A stretch of 43,098 bases of DNA from Gammaproteobacteria bacterium RIFCSPHIGHO2_12_FULL_63_22. Its GTDB lineage: Bacteria > Pseudomonadota > Gammaproteobacteria > Xanthomonadales > Xanthomonadaceae. The position numbers and the translations under genes were made by a program. Under the pieces are notes generated by a model. It was not told the origin of the DNA. It saw nothing but the letters and a program-made list of their open reading frames with translations, and did no database searches. Location of the stretch: positions 1-43,098 of the forward strand of contig MGYJ01000097.1 in assembly GCA_001801685.1 (NCBI GenBank), written 5' to 3'. Every line of letters starts with the position of its first letter. Position 1 is the stretch's first letter. This document shows positions 14,662 through 20,991 of the stretch, piece after piece.

Positions 14662-16094
14662 CGCTGGCAGCCATTGAGCCGAACACAATCCTATGCGGCG
14701 ACGTGCTGGAGCAGCTCGCGCTACTGCCGGCCGAGAGCGTGAACACCTGCGTAACCTCGCCGCCTTACTGGGGCTTGCGGGACTACGGCGAGGCAGGGCA
14801 GATCGGCCTTGAGGCCACGCCGGAGGAGTACGTGGCGAAGCTGGTAGCCGTATTCCGCGAAGTGCGAAGGGTGCTGCGAGCCGATGCCACGCTCTGGCTC
14901 AATCTCGGAGACAGCTATGCCAGCGGCGGGCGCAAAACGCGTGACCCAGGTAAGTCCAAGATTCATTCGGCGTCCCATTCATCGAACGCCGGCCGCCCTG
15001 ACACACCGCCCGGCCTCAAGCCTAAAGACCTCGTAGGCATCCCGTGGCGTGTCGCGTTCGCGTTGCAGCAGCCCTATTACACAGGCAACATCAAGGACGA
15101 GAAGGAACGTATCTGGCTTGCCGCGATGATGGACGGCGAGGGAACATTTACGATCCTCTCCACGACATCGCCGCATGGTTCCGGCAATTCCTACCCACCG
15201 ATTGCACAAATTCGCATGACATCGGAAGCGGCAATTAAAAAGGCTGCAACCCTGGTGGGCGTCGCTTCGCCGGCGCAGTATCCACCGTCGCTGCGGGGAA
15301 AGCGTGCTGTTTACCAGTGGCGCCTTGCTGGTGTCCGTGCGGCGTCTGTCGCGCAAGAGTTGTATCCGTACCTGATCGTGAAGCGGCTACAGGCGCTTGT
15401 TGCTTGGAACCACCAGCAAATCCGTGACGGCTACGAGACGAAGCGCGGCGTCACAATTCCACAAGAAGCACTCGACAAACAACTCGTGTGCCGGGACCTA
15501 ATCAGGCGGCTTAATCGAGACGAGACGGTCATCATCCCTTCGTGGATGAAGGAGCCGCCTTCGCTCTATGAACCTGGCTATTACCTGCGAAGCGATGTGA
15601 TCTGGAGCAAGCCGAACCCGATGCCGGAGTCAGTAACAGATCGACCAACGAAGGCGCACGAGTACATCTTCCTGCTGAGTAAGAGCCAGACGTACTACTA
15701 CGATCACGAGGCGATTAAGGAGCCAGCGCAGGACTGGGGCACGCGAGACCGCAGCAACTTTCGCAATGGCACCGAAGACCCATTGCTCAAGCACCACGGC
15801 TTCACGAACGGCAACCAGGCTGAGACTGGCCGCAACAAGCGCACCGTCTGGCACGTCGCCACGCAGCCATACAGCGAGGCGCACTTCGCCACCTTCCCCG
15901 AAGAATTGATAAAGCCCTGCATCCTTGCGGGCGCTCCCGAAGGCGGGCTGGTGCTAGACCCATTCTTTGGCTCCGGCACAACTGGCCTGGTCTCAGCTAA
16001 GGCAGGGAGAGGCTACATCGGGATCGAGTTGAATCCGAAATATGTTGCGATGGCCGAGAGGCGGTTGGCGCCGTTCAGGGTGAGGCTGCTATGA
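14658..16094 (+). CDS. DNA (N4-cytosine/N6-adenine) methyltransferase with inserted LAGLIDADG domain
   Basis: The product has 478 residues. It is a class-beta amino-methyltransferase: catalytic motif IV TSPPYW at 33-38 comes first, and the SAM-binding motif I DPFFGSGTTG at 434-443 is C-terminal. The conserved block YLRSDVIWSKPNPMPES (309-325) lies between them. Such enzymes transfer methyl from S-adenosylmethionine to an exocyclic amino group, probably to protect phage DNA from restriction. Between FALQ (~137) and YLRSD (~309), where related enzymes are continuous, about 165 extra residues carry a LAGLIDADG-type motif, LAAMMDGEG (154-162), and a typical C-terminal ELYPYLIVKRLQALVAW (234-250). 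The insert keeps the frame open and shows no intein splice residues. Whether the enzyme still methylates is unknown. Confidence 0.85.
   Translation: MTLAAIEPNTILCGDVLEQLALLPAESVNTCVTSPPYWGLRDYGEAGQIGLEATPEEYVAKLVAVFREVRRVLRADATLWLNLGDSYASGGRKTRDPGKSKIHSASHSSNAGRPDTPPGLKPKDLVGIPWRVAFALQQPYYTGNIKDEKERIWLAAMMDGEGTFTILSTTSPHGSGNSYPPIAQIRMTSEAAIKKAATLVGVASPAQYPPSLRGKRAVYQWRLAGVRAASVAQELYPYLIVKRLQALVAWNHQQIRDGYETKRGVTIPQEALDKQLVCRDLIRRLNRDETVIIPSWMKEPPSLYEPGYYLRSDVIWSKPNPMPESVTDRPTKAHEYIFLLSKSQTYYYDHEAIKEPAQDWGTRDRSNFRNGTEDPLLKHHGFTNGNQAETGRNKRTVWHVATQPYSEAHFATFPEELIKPCILAGAPEGGLVLDPFFGSGTTGLVSAKAGRGYIGIELNPKYVAMAERRLAPFRVRLL
15072..15575 (+). mobile_element. In-frame LAGLIDADG homing-endonuclease insertion
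   Basis: This segment codes for residues ~139-306 of the methyltransferase. It has one LAGLIDADG motif (15117-15143), so it would act as a dimer, like I-CreI. At both borders there is a similar short peptide (QPYY at the left, EPGYY at the right), perhaps a small recoded duplication of the target. I recall similar inserts at this position in other phage and metagenomic methyltransferases, but I cannot verify that here. Border positions are approximate. Confidence 0.6.
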
Positions 16095-16471
16095 CGCCCG
16101 CCACCCTCACCCGCCGCGAGCGCCTGCTGGTAGCCATCTGGGATGCATGGAAGGACGGCCGCGCGATCCGGTACACCGACATGATCGCGGCGTCTGGGTT
16201 CGTGTCGCGCAGTGGACTCTGGTCAACACTAGCCATCCTTGTGAGGCAAGGATGGCTCCGCAAGTCGGTAGTTGAACACTACCACTGGATCGACGCACAG
16301 AAGAGCCATAAGTACCTGCCCGGCCCGCGCTTTGGCGGCATCGACCGCAAGACTGGCCGGCCGCTCTACATCATCCAGGGCGCGGACCAGTTTCGGGCAC
16401 CAGCCATGCGAGCGCCGAAGTACGACCGGCGTAGGGAGCTTTTTGTGGCAGCGCGGAGGTTAGGGGCGTGA
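16091..16471 (+). CDS. Winged-helix DNA-binding protein
   Basis: The product has 126 residues. Residues ~5-60 read as a winged helix-turn-helix (TRRERLLVAIWDAW, then YTDMIAASGF, then SGLWSTLAILVRQGWL), similar to the DNA-binding part of LexA-like or replication-initiator proteins. The C-terminal half is basic and unrecognised. It lies between the two methyltransferases, so it may be a controller of these genes, though this is only positional. It starts by ATGA overlap. Confidence 0.6.
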   Translation: MTPATLTRRERLLVAIWDAWKDGRAIRYTDMIAASGFVSRSGLWSTLAILVRQGWLRKSVVEHYHWIDAQKSHKYLPGPRFGGIDRKTGRPLYIIQGADQFRAPAMRAPKYDRRRELFVAARRLGA

Positions 16472-16710
16472 GGGGCACCGCTGCTGCTGAGGCTGAGATG
16501 TTGCTGGCGTTCGAGAGGCTCTGCCGGCGCTGCGAGCTCCTGGAGCCGCACCCGCTGTATTGGGCCAAATACCCAACGGATGAGGGCGTAGTGATCGAAG
16601 TGGTTGAAGAGGCGCTGGATGAAGGGCCTGCCTGCCGGGGCGGACTGCGACCGTTGACCAGCATGGGTGGCGACTGTCCGTATTTCAAGGGTAATGAGGC
16701 CGCGCCGTGA
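16468..16710 (+). CDS. Hypothetical Cys-containing protein
   Basis: The product has 80 residues from GTG by GTGA overlap. The N-terminal half is helical with CRRC at about 19-22. The C-terminal half has two further Cys (ACRGG, DCPYF). It may be a small metal-binding protein of unknown role, immediately upstream of the endonuclease/methyltransferase pair. Confidence 0.6.
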   Translation: MRGTAAAEAEMLLAFERLCRRCELLEPHPLYWAKYPTDEGVVIEVVEEALDEGPACRGGLRPLTSMGGDCPYFKGNEAAP

Positions 16711-17129
16711 CCTGCGCACGTCGGCCACGACTGCTCGACTTGTTCTGCGGCGCGGGAGGCGCGGCGATGGGCTCTCCAACAGAGCTTGCTTGGGCTGCTG
16801 GCTTTTTCGATGGAGAGGGTTCCATCTCTGCGATTCACGACAAGCGACCGGGGCGCCGCCCCAGTATCTCGCTATCCATTGAGCAGGTTGACTTACGGCC
16901 ATTGACGCGGTTCCGGGAGGCAGTCAATTGGCACGGCAACATTGTGCAGCGGCCTGCGAGGCGAGCGCCGAATCGGCGACCAATCAACCGCATTTACACC
17001 ACCAATGAAGCAGCGCTGAACATCATCGGCGTCCTGTGGCCGTGGCTTTCGGAGCCTAAACGAGAGCAGTTCGAGCGAGCTTTAGCAATTGTGGGAGAGG
17101 ATCGGTATGTCACGCCCCAGGTTGCTTGA
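16707..17129 (+). CDS. LAGLIDADG homing endonuclease fused to a methyltransferase N-terminus
   Basis: The product has 140 residues from GTG 16707. Residues 6-22 (RPRLLDLFCGAGGAAMG) are the start of a C5-cytosine methyltransferase, its SAM-binding motif I. The frame then turns into a single-motif LAGLIDADG endonuclease: AGFFDGEGSI (31-40), then SISLSIEQVD (53-62), NEAALNIIG (100-108) and WPWLSEPKREQFERAL (111-126), the order seen in I-CreI-like enzymes. An internal ATG at 16767 (M21), preceded by GGGAGG at 7 nt, could produce the endonuclease alone. The 3' end overlaps the intact methyltransferase by 23 bp. The fused methyltransferase piece lacks all catalytic motifs after motif I. Confidence 0.8.
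   Translation: MTCARRPRLLDLFCGAGGAAMGSPTELAWAAGFFDGEGSISAIHDKRPGRRPSISLSIEQVDLRPLTRFREAVNWHGNIVQRPARRAPNRRPINRIYTTNEAALNIIGVLWPWLSEPKREQFERALAIVGEDRYVTPQVA
16722..16772 (+). repeat. First (donor-type) copy of the duplicated methyltransferase N-terminus
   Basis: 17 codons for RPRLLDLFCGAGGAAMG. A second copy at 17113-17163 encodes the same peptide with M changed to V. Counting by hand, 19 of 51 bases and 16 of 17 codons differ, and all differences but one are silent. Confidence 0.85.
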
Positions 17130-17787
17130 TCTTTTTTGTGGGGCAGGGGGAGCCGCCGTTGGCTACTACCGCGCCGGCTTCGATGTGGTGGGGGTCGATC
17201 TAAAGCCGCAGCCGCGATACCCCTTTGAGTTTCACCAGGCGGACGCCATGACGTATCCGCTGGAGGGCTTCGATGCTATTCACGCGAGCCCGCCGTGCCA
17301 GGGATACAGCCGCCTACGGCATCTTCCCTGGCTGAGGGGCCGCGTGTGGCCCTTACTGATTGAACCAACCCGAGAGCGGCTAATCGCAGCAGGCATCCCC
17401 TGGACAATTGAGAACGTCATGGACGCACCCCTCCACGGCCCGTGGCTTTGTGGTCGGATGTTTGATTTGCCGCTTTACCGGCACCGCCGTTTTGAATCGT
17501 CCTGGCGTTGGTTCCCACCTCATCACCTGAAGCACGGGACCGTCATCGGTCACGGACGGATGGTCAATGACCGCCATAAAGGAACGCTTAACGCCGGTAG
17601 CAACAAAGGCGCTTGGGGCAATCAATCGATCGTGACCGTGGCCGGCGGGCAATTCCGCAAAGCAGACGGGGAGTCCGCAATGGGCATCGACTGGATGTCG
17701 AAGGCGGAGCTTACGCAGGCTATCCCGCCCGTGATGACCGAGTACATAGGCCGTCAGTTGATAGCCGTCATGGCGGCTACGCGATGA
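17107..17787 (+). CDS. C5-cytosine DNA methyltransferase
   Basis: The product has 226 residues, a compact phage Dcm-type enzyme that methylates C5 of cytosine. Motif I DLFCGAGGAAVGY is at 8-20, the catalytic PCQ at 63-65 (C64 nucleophile), ENV at 102-104, and a C-terminal QAIPPVMTEYIGRQL (204-218) that fits motifs IX/X. The target-recognition region is very short, as in many phage versions. The ATG at 17107 follows GGGAGAGGA, and a GTG 18 bp upstream is in frame but less fitting. Its first 17 conserved codons are a recoded duplicate of those fused to the endonuclease just upstream. It probably protects phage DNA from host restriction. Confidence 0.9.
   Translation: MSRPRLLDLFCGAGGAAVGYYRAGFDVVGVDLKPQPRYPFEFHQADAMTYPLEGFDAIHASPPCQGYSRLRHLPWLRGRVWPLLIEPTRERLIAAGIPWTIENVMDAPLHGPWLCGRMFDLPLYRHRRFESSWRWFPPHHLKHGTVIGHGRMVNDRHKGTLNAGSNKGAWGNQSIVTVAGGQFRKADGESAMGIDWMSKAELTQAIPPVMTEYIGRQLIAVMAATR
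17113..17163 (+). repeat. Second (recoded) copy of the duplicated methyltransferase N-terminus
   Basis: This is the same 17-residue peptide as at 16722-16772 with different codons at 16 of 17 positions. It uses AT-ending codons (CTT GAT CTT TTT TGT) that are rare in the surrounding GC-rich genes, a sign of separate origin or selection against similarity. Confidence 0.85.
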
Positions 17788-18251
17788 TCTGCCAGACCTG
17801 CGGCAACCCCCACGAAGGCCGCGGCTCCCGCTGCCAGCCCTGCCTGCTGCACCCGCCGCCAGAGCAGGCCCGCCAGCGCAGCACGCCCACGAAGGGCAAG
17901 GGGCAGCAGCGTAGCGGTTCAGCGCCCTACCAGCCACAGAGCGCTACTAGCCGCGCAGGGGCGATAGCGGCCCTGCCTCACATCGAGACGCAGACCGAGC
18001 GCTGTGTGAGAGTCCTACAGGAGTATGGCCCGGCGACGCGCAACGAGCTGGCCTTGCGGTCGAACATCGTCCTCTCCGCCGTCTGTGCCCGCGTCAACCC
18101 GCTACTGGCGGACCAGCGCGACGCTGACGGCAGGCTGATTGCCCGTCAGGAGCTGAGGGTAGCCGGGCAGCGCAGCTGCCGGGTGAGCGGGCACACCGCC
18201 GAGGTGCTGGAGTATCTGAGTTACGAGACGTGGCGCGAGAGGATGTTATGA
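17784..18251 (+). CDS. Zinc-ribbon plus winged-helix DNA-binding protein
   Basis: The product has 155 residues, starting by ATGA overlap. The N-terminus has CQTCGNP and RCQPCLL, a four-Cys ribbon in the first ~20 residues. A basic disordered linker follows. Residues ~65-130 (RVLQEYGPATRNELAL, then VLSAVCARVNPLLADQ) form a winged-helix-like domain. It is likely a transcription or replication factor. A longer open frame upstream lies in the methyltransferase and is rejected. Confidence 0.65.
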   Translation: MICQTCGNPHEGRGSRCQPCLLHPPPEQARQRSTPTKGKGQQRSGSAPYQPQSATSRAGAIAALPHIETQTERCVRVLQEYGPATRNELALRSNIVLSAVCARVNPLLADQRDADGRLIARQELRVAGQRSCRVSGHTAEVLEYLSYETWRERML

Positions 18252-18504
18252 AGCCTAGTGAGACAACAGAGCAGCAACTACGCGGTGCCAAGCGTGAGAT
18301 ACGCGAGACGCGGAAACACATTCGGGCCCTGACCCTTGAGGTGGAGTCATATCTTGCCTGTCTCGACCTTGAGATGACGAAGCATGAGAACCCTTTGCGC
18401 GGCCAGGAAATCGCCAAACTCAGCAACCGGCTTGAGATGGCAAGCGACATTGCGATCCGTTTCGGCCTGGGCAAACGTTGATGGGGCGCGAGAGGATGCT
18501 ATGA
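18232..18504 (+). repeat. 20-bp direct repeat bracketing a small gene
   Basis: GGCGCGAGAGGATGYTATGA occurs at 18232-18251 and 18485-18504 with one mismatch (T/C). Each copy ends in the ATGA that starts a gene, at 18248 and 18501. The 253-bp unit between equivalent positions carries exactly one gene with its ribosome-binding region. Confidence 0.8.
18248..18481 (+). CDS. Small coiled-coil protein in a repeat-bracketed cassette
   Basis: The product has 77 residues, almost entirely charged helix with heptad-like spacing (EQQLRGAKREIRETRKHIRA), so probably a coiled coil. The ATG at 18248 overlaps the upstream stop. The gene is enclosed by the 20-bp direct repeat, suggesting it was inserted, or could be deleted, by recombination between the repeats. 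The function is unknown. Confidence 0.65.
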   Translation: MKPSETTEQQLRGAKREIRETRKHIRALTLEVESYLACLDLEMTKHENPLRGQEIAKLSNRLEMASDIAIRFGLGKR

Positions 18505-18788
18505 GTGACACGGTTGTGGTCAACGTCCGTGGCGACGGAACCCGGCGGCTGACCGGCCACCTGTACGACGTGTCAATCTCGCGCCCGTCGAAGTGGGGAA
18601 ACCCCTTCGTTATCGGCAGGGACGGCGCTCGCGAGGAGGTCATAGCCAAGTACCGCGAGTACATCCTTGGCCGCCCCGACCTGCTGGCCGCGTTGCCAGA
18701 GCTGCGGGGTAAGCGCCTCGGCTGTTGGTGTGCGCCGAAGGCTTGTCACGGCGATGTGCTAGTCGAGCTGCTGCGAGGTGAGGGCTGA
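18501..18788 (+). CDS. DUF4326 family protein
   Basis: The product has 95 residues. It shows the DUF4326 signature: SKWGNPF near 30-36, an internal YREYI (51-55), then LPELRGKRLGCWCAPKACHG (65-84). CWC and CHGD cysteines/His probably bind metal. Phages carry this domain often, and its biochemical role is not established to my knowledge. The ATG at 18501 follows GAGAGGATG within the second direct-repeat copy. The stop overlaps the next ATG by one base (TGATG). Confidence 0.8.
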   Translation: MSDTVVVNVRGDGTRRLTGHLYDVSISRPSKWGNPFVIGRDGAREEVIAKYREYILGRPDLLAALPELRGKRLGCWCAPKACHGDVLVELLRGEG

Positions 18789-19537
18789 TGAAGTGGTTTC
18801 GGTTCTACAGCGAGGCGCTGGCCGACCCAAAGGTGCAGCTGCTTCCTGACGCGACCTTCAAGGGCTGGATCAATCTACTCTGCGTCATCAATGAGACGGA
18901 GCCTAGCCGCGGCCCTCGCAGCGGCTACCTTCCGCCGCGCTTCGAGGACATCACTTATAAGCTCTATGGCCGCGAGCCTGAAGGCGCTGACCGGGCAGCA
19001 TCCCTATTGGCCGAACTGGTTGAAATCGGCCTGCTGGAGCTCCGGAGCGGACGCTATCGGGCGCACAACTGGCCCCGCCGCCAGCCCGTTTCAGACGATG
19101 TTACATCGAGGGTGCAGGAAACACGTATGAAACGAAAAGGAAACGTTACATCCACCGTACATGTACGGCGAAAGCACGGCGAAAGCACGGCCCCAGAGGA
19201 GAGGAGAGGAGAGGAGAGGAGAGAGGAAGATAGAGACTTAGAGGCAGATACAGAGGCAGATACAGAGGCAGAGGAGGATCAGCGCGACGAGCGCGCCGTC
19301 CGCCGCCGCCTCAGTAGCCTGAGCCTTCGGGTCAGCAATCTGGATTTATCCTCTGCCCTCGAAGCTTCTGGCCCAGATTGCATCTGGCATTGCGTCGACG
19401 AAGCCGAGCGGCACAACAAGCTGTCCTGGGCTTACGTGGACCAGATTCGGCTCCGTCACGGCCGCGACGGCTGCCCCCCTACTGAGCTGAAAACACGAAC
19501 CGAGCGATTAGCAGCGGCGCCAAGCCGCAGGAGGTAA
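18788..19537 (+). CDS. DnaD-like phage replication protein
   Basis: The product has 249 residues. The N-terminal ~105 residues (KWFRFYSEALADPKVQLLPD, then FKGWINLLCVI and LVEIGLLE) match the winged-helix N-terminal domain of phage replisome organisers and DnaD-like initiators. Residues ~135-170 are an extremely acidic/charged low-complexity stretch encoded by purine repeats. The C-terminal ~70 residues form a small helical domain. Such proteins bind the phage origin and help load the helicase. The origin-like repeats within the gene (19096-19275) support this. No helicase gene is seen in the window, so the host enzyme may be used. Confidence 0.65.
   Translation: MKWFRFYSEALADPKVQLLPDATFKGWINLLCVINETEPSRGPRSGYLPPRFEDITYKLYGREPEGADRAASLLAELVEIGLLELRSGRYRAHNWPRRQPVSDDVTSRVQETRMKRKGNVTSTVHVRRKHGESTAPEERRGEERREEDRDLEADTEADTEAEEDQRDERAVRRRLSSLSLRVSNLDLSSALEASGPDCIWHCVDEAERHNKLSWAYVDQIRLRHGRDGCPPTELKTRTERLAAAPSRRR
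19096..19275 (+). other. Origin-like cluster of palindromes and iterons
   Basis: This region inside the replication gene contains CGATGTTACATCG (19096-19108, palindrome), GTTACATC twice (19100-19107, 19145-19152) and the perfect palindrome CCGTACATGTACGG (19155-19168). It also has CGGCGAAAGCA twice in tandem (19166-19187), GAGGA five times (19196-19220) and GAGGCAGATACA twice (19241-19264). Lambda-type phages place their origin iterons in the same way, within the initiator gene. This is an inference; coding constraints may explain part of it. Confidence 0.45.
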
Positions 19538-19544
19538 CGAAGTG

Positions 19545-19724
19545 ATGGCAGGCGATAAGACGCTGCTCAATGAGGCCCAAGATGCGTGGGCGGTTGTGAA
19601 CGCAACTGACCCGCGACTAGACCCAGATACTTGGCATGAAGCAGTCAGGAAAATGCTGTGCGCGTTGCTTGAGCAGGTTGAAGTCATGGACGACACGCTT
19701 AGCACTAACGAGCAGGGAATCTGA
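19545..19724 (+). CDS. Small hypothetical protein
   Basis: The product has 59 residues from the ATG at 19545 (a GTG at 19542 is adjacent), with GGAGG 13 bp upstream. It is acidic and helical. Its stop (19722-19724) may overlap a CTG start of the next gene. No family is recognised. Confidence 0.65.
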   Translation: MAGDKTLLNEAQDAWAVVNATDPRLDPDTWHEAVRKMLCALLEQVEVMDDTLSTNEQGI

Positions 19725-20269
19725 CCTGGCTCACCCGCGCCGCCGTGCTGGTACTAGCGATCACGGCGACGGGGCTTGTAAACCTCGAAGGAGGGAACGA
19801 TGGACGACAAACAACCGAAGGACGTGAGGCTGCGCTACCAGTGCAGCCGGTGCAAGCTGCCCTGCGAGGTGGATCTCAGCCAGACCCGAATCCTTGGGAC
19901 GCCGCCGATGAGCCTCTGCTGCAAGGCGGCGGCGACGGTGATGAGCAGGAGGGACTGAGCGATGGCCCCGACCCTGCTCCTGCTGCTCCTGTTAGCGCAC
20001 CTGACGTGGCGGCGGTGGTGTGCTCACCGGAGTTCCCGGCGTGGGATTGCCAGTGGGCGCTACGGACGGTCTGGTGCGAGAGCCGCAACCAGCCGGATGC
20101 GGTGGGGCACGAGGTCTACAAGGGGGCGGACTGGTACTTCGTTGGCTGGTGGCAGATTGCGTCGCCCCACGTTGACCCCGGCCTCTTCGACCCGTGGGAG
20201 AACACGCGGCAGGCGTACGGGAAGTTTCTTAGCGGCGGCATCGGCCACTGGCCGTACTGCGGGAGGTAG
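19721..20269 (+). CDS. Lysozyme-like transglycosylase (candidate endolysin)
   Basis: The C-terminal ~80 residues fit the lysozyme superfamily as in resuscitation-promoting or SLT transglycosylases. Features are WCESRNQPDAVG, with the Glu at codon 20078-20080 as likely catalytic acid, then FVGWWQIASPHV, FDPWENTRQAYG and GHWPYC. The enzyme would cut peptidoglycan glycan strands. The start is uncertain. A CTG at 19721 forms a CTGA overlap with the previous stop and would add a hydrophobic signal anchor (AAVLVLAITATGLVNL). A GTG at 19745 is the conventional alternative. A Pro/Ala/Asp linker follows. Two other ORFs with good ribosome sites lie inside this stretch. Confidence 0.65.
   Translation: MTWLTRAAVLVLAITATGLVNLEGGNDGRQTTEGREAALPVQPVQAALRGGSQPDPNPWDAADEPLLQGGGDGDEQEGLSDGPDPAPAAPVSAPDVAAVVCSPEFPAWDCQWALRTVWCESRNQPDAVGHEVYKGADWYFVGWWQIASPHVDPGLFDPWENTRQAYGKFLSGGIGHWPYCGR
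19800..19958 (+). CDS. Zinc-ribbon miniprotein overlapping the transglycosylase linker
   Basis: The product has 52 residues with an excellent ribosome site (GAAGGAGGG, 6 nt before ATG 19800). Its sequence looks like a real metal-binding protein: YQCSRCKLPCEVD, then SLCC near the end. It lies wholly inside the transglycosylase reading frame, in a different frame, over the part of that protein that is low-complexity linker. Either both are made, or the transglycosylase starts further downstream. Confidence 0.5.
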   Translation: MDDKQPKDVRLRYQCSRCKLPCEVDLSQTRILGTPPMSLCCKAAATVMSRRD

Positions 20270-20275
20270 TGAGTG

Positions 20276-20785
20276 ATGGCTGGCTACAAGTATTCGCCGC
20301 CCACCGGCTGGCCACCGTCCAGCAGCCGGGGCGAGATTCAGGCTGAGTTCCAGCGCTGGAACGACCAGGCAGGCGAGCGCGTCGTCTTGGATTACGACCT
20401 GCCTATGCTGCGCCCCGGCCAGCGCGAAGCCGCCGTCACGTTCTTGCTGCGCGGCAACAAGGTGACTGTGAAGCTGGACAAATGGCCGGAGTTCCAAACC
20501 AACCTCCGTTGCTGCCTGCTGATCATCAAGGATATGCGCCTCGGCGAAGCGCGCGGCATGACCGAGGCTATCCGGGCGGCCTACATGGCGCTGCCCGCGC
20601 CGAAGACGGAGCGAGACCCCTACGAGGTGCTGGGCGTGCGGCCGGACACGGAGCTCGACGTTATCGAGGCCGCGTATCGGGCGAAGGCAAAGAGGCTGCA
20701 TCCAGACAATCCGAAAACCGGCATGGAGGATGGGGCGGCGATGGTCGAGCTAAACAAGGCGATCGAGGCGGTGAGGGCACGATGA
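20276..20785 (+). CDS. J-domain (DnaJ-like) protein
   Basis: The product has 169 residues from ATG 20276, with GGGAGG upstream. The C-terminal ~55 residues are a J-domain: DPYEVLGVRPDTEL (114-127), a helix II rich in Ala/Lys, and the diagnostic HPD at 142-144. J-domains stimulate the ATPase of Hsp70 (DnaK), and phages use this in replication-complex remodelling. The N-terminal ~105 residues are unrecognised and probably bind a phage partner. The next gene overlaps by ATGA. Confidence 0.85.
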   Translation: MAGYKYSPPTGWPPSSSRGEIQAEFQRWNDQAGERVVLDYDLPMLRPGQREAAVTFLLRGNKVTVKLDKWPEFQTNLRCCLLIIKDMRLGEARGMTEAIRAAYMALPAPKTERDPYEVLGVRPDTELDVIEAAYRAKAKRLHPDNPKTGMEDGAAMVELNKAIEAVRAR

Positions 20786-20991
20786 GCGTGATCTGGGAAC
20801 AGTGGACAGACGTGGGAAATATTCTGGTTTTCCTTATGATCATCACGGCAGTACATGCCCTTTTCATGGGAAGGGAGCCATGGCTTCCGGTCAGCCTGGG
20901 CGCACTGGGCCTGTTCTGCTGGGCGATGAGCGATCTGCTGAGGGCGCTGGCGAGGCTATGTAGCCGGGAACGCGATGCAGCGCCGGATTAG
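20782..20991 (+). CDS. Two-helix membrane protein, holin candidate
   Basis: The product has 69 residues with hydrophobic segments at about 12-29 and 34-52 and a charged C-terminus (RLCSRERDAAPD). It follows the transglycosylase and J-domain genes, so it is a reasonable holin candidate. Its last ~12 codons run into a segment that, on the opposite strand, encodes part of a DUF5131 protein, so the natural C-terminus may have been replaced by a rearrangement. Confidence 0.6.
   Translation: MSVIWEQWTDVGNILVFLMIITAVHALFMGREPWLPVSLGALGLFCWAMSDLLRALARLCSRERDAAPD

Noticed and set aside
15072-15575. Intein or group I intron in the methyltransferase
   Set aside because: There is no Cys/Ser at the left border, no His-Asn at the right and no stop codon or intron fold. 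The insert is simply translated.
19196-19275. Sequencing artefact in the purine repeat
   Set aside because: The reading frame of the replication protein stays open through all repeats into a plausible C-terminal domain.
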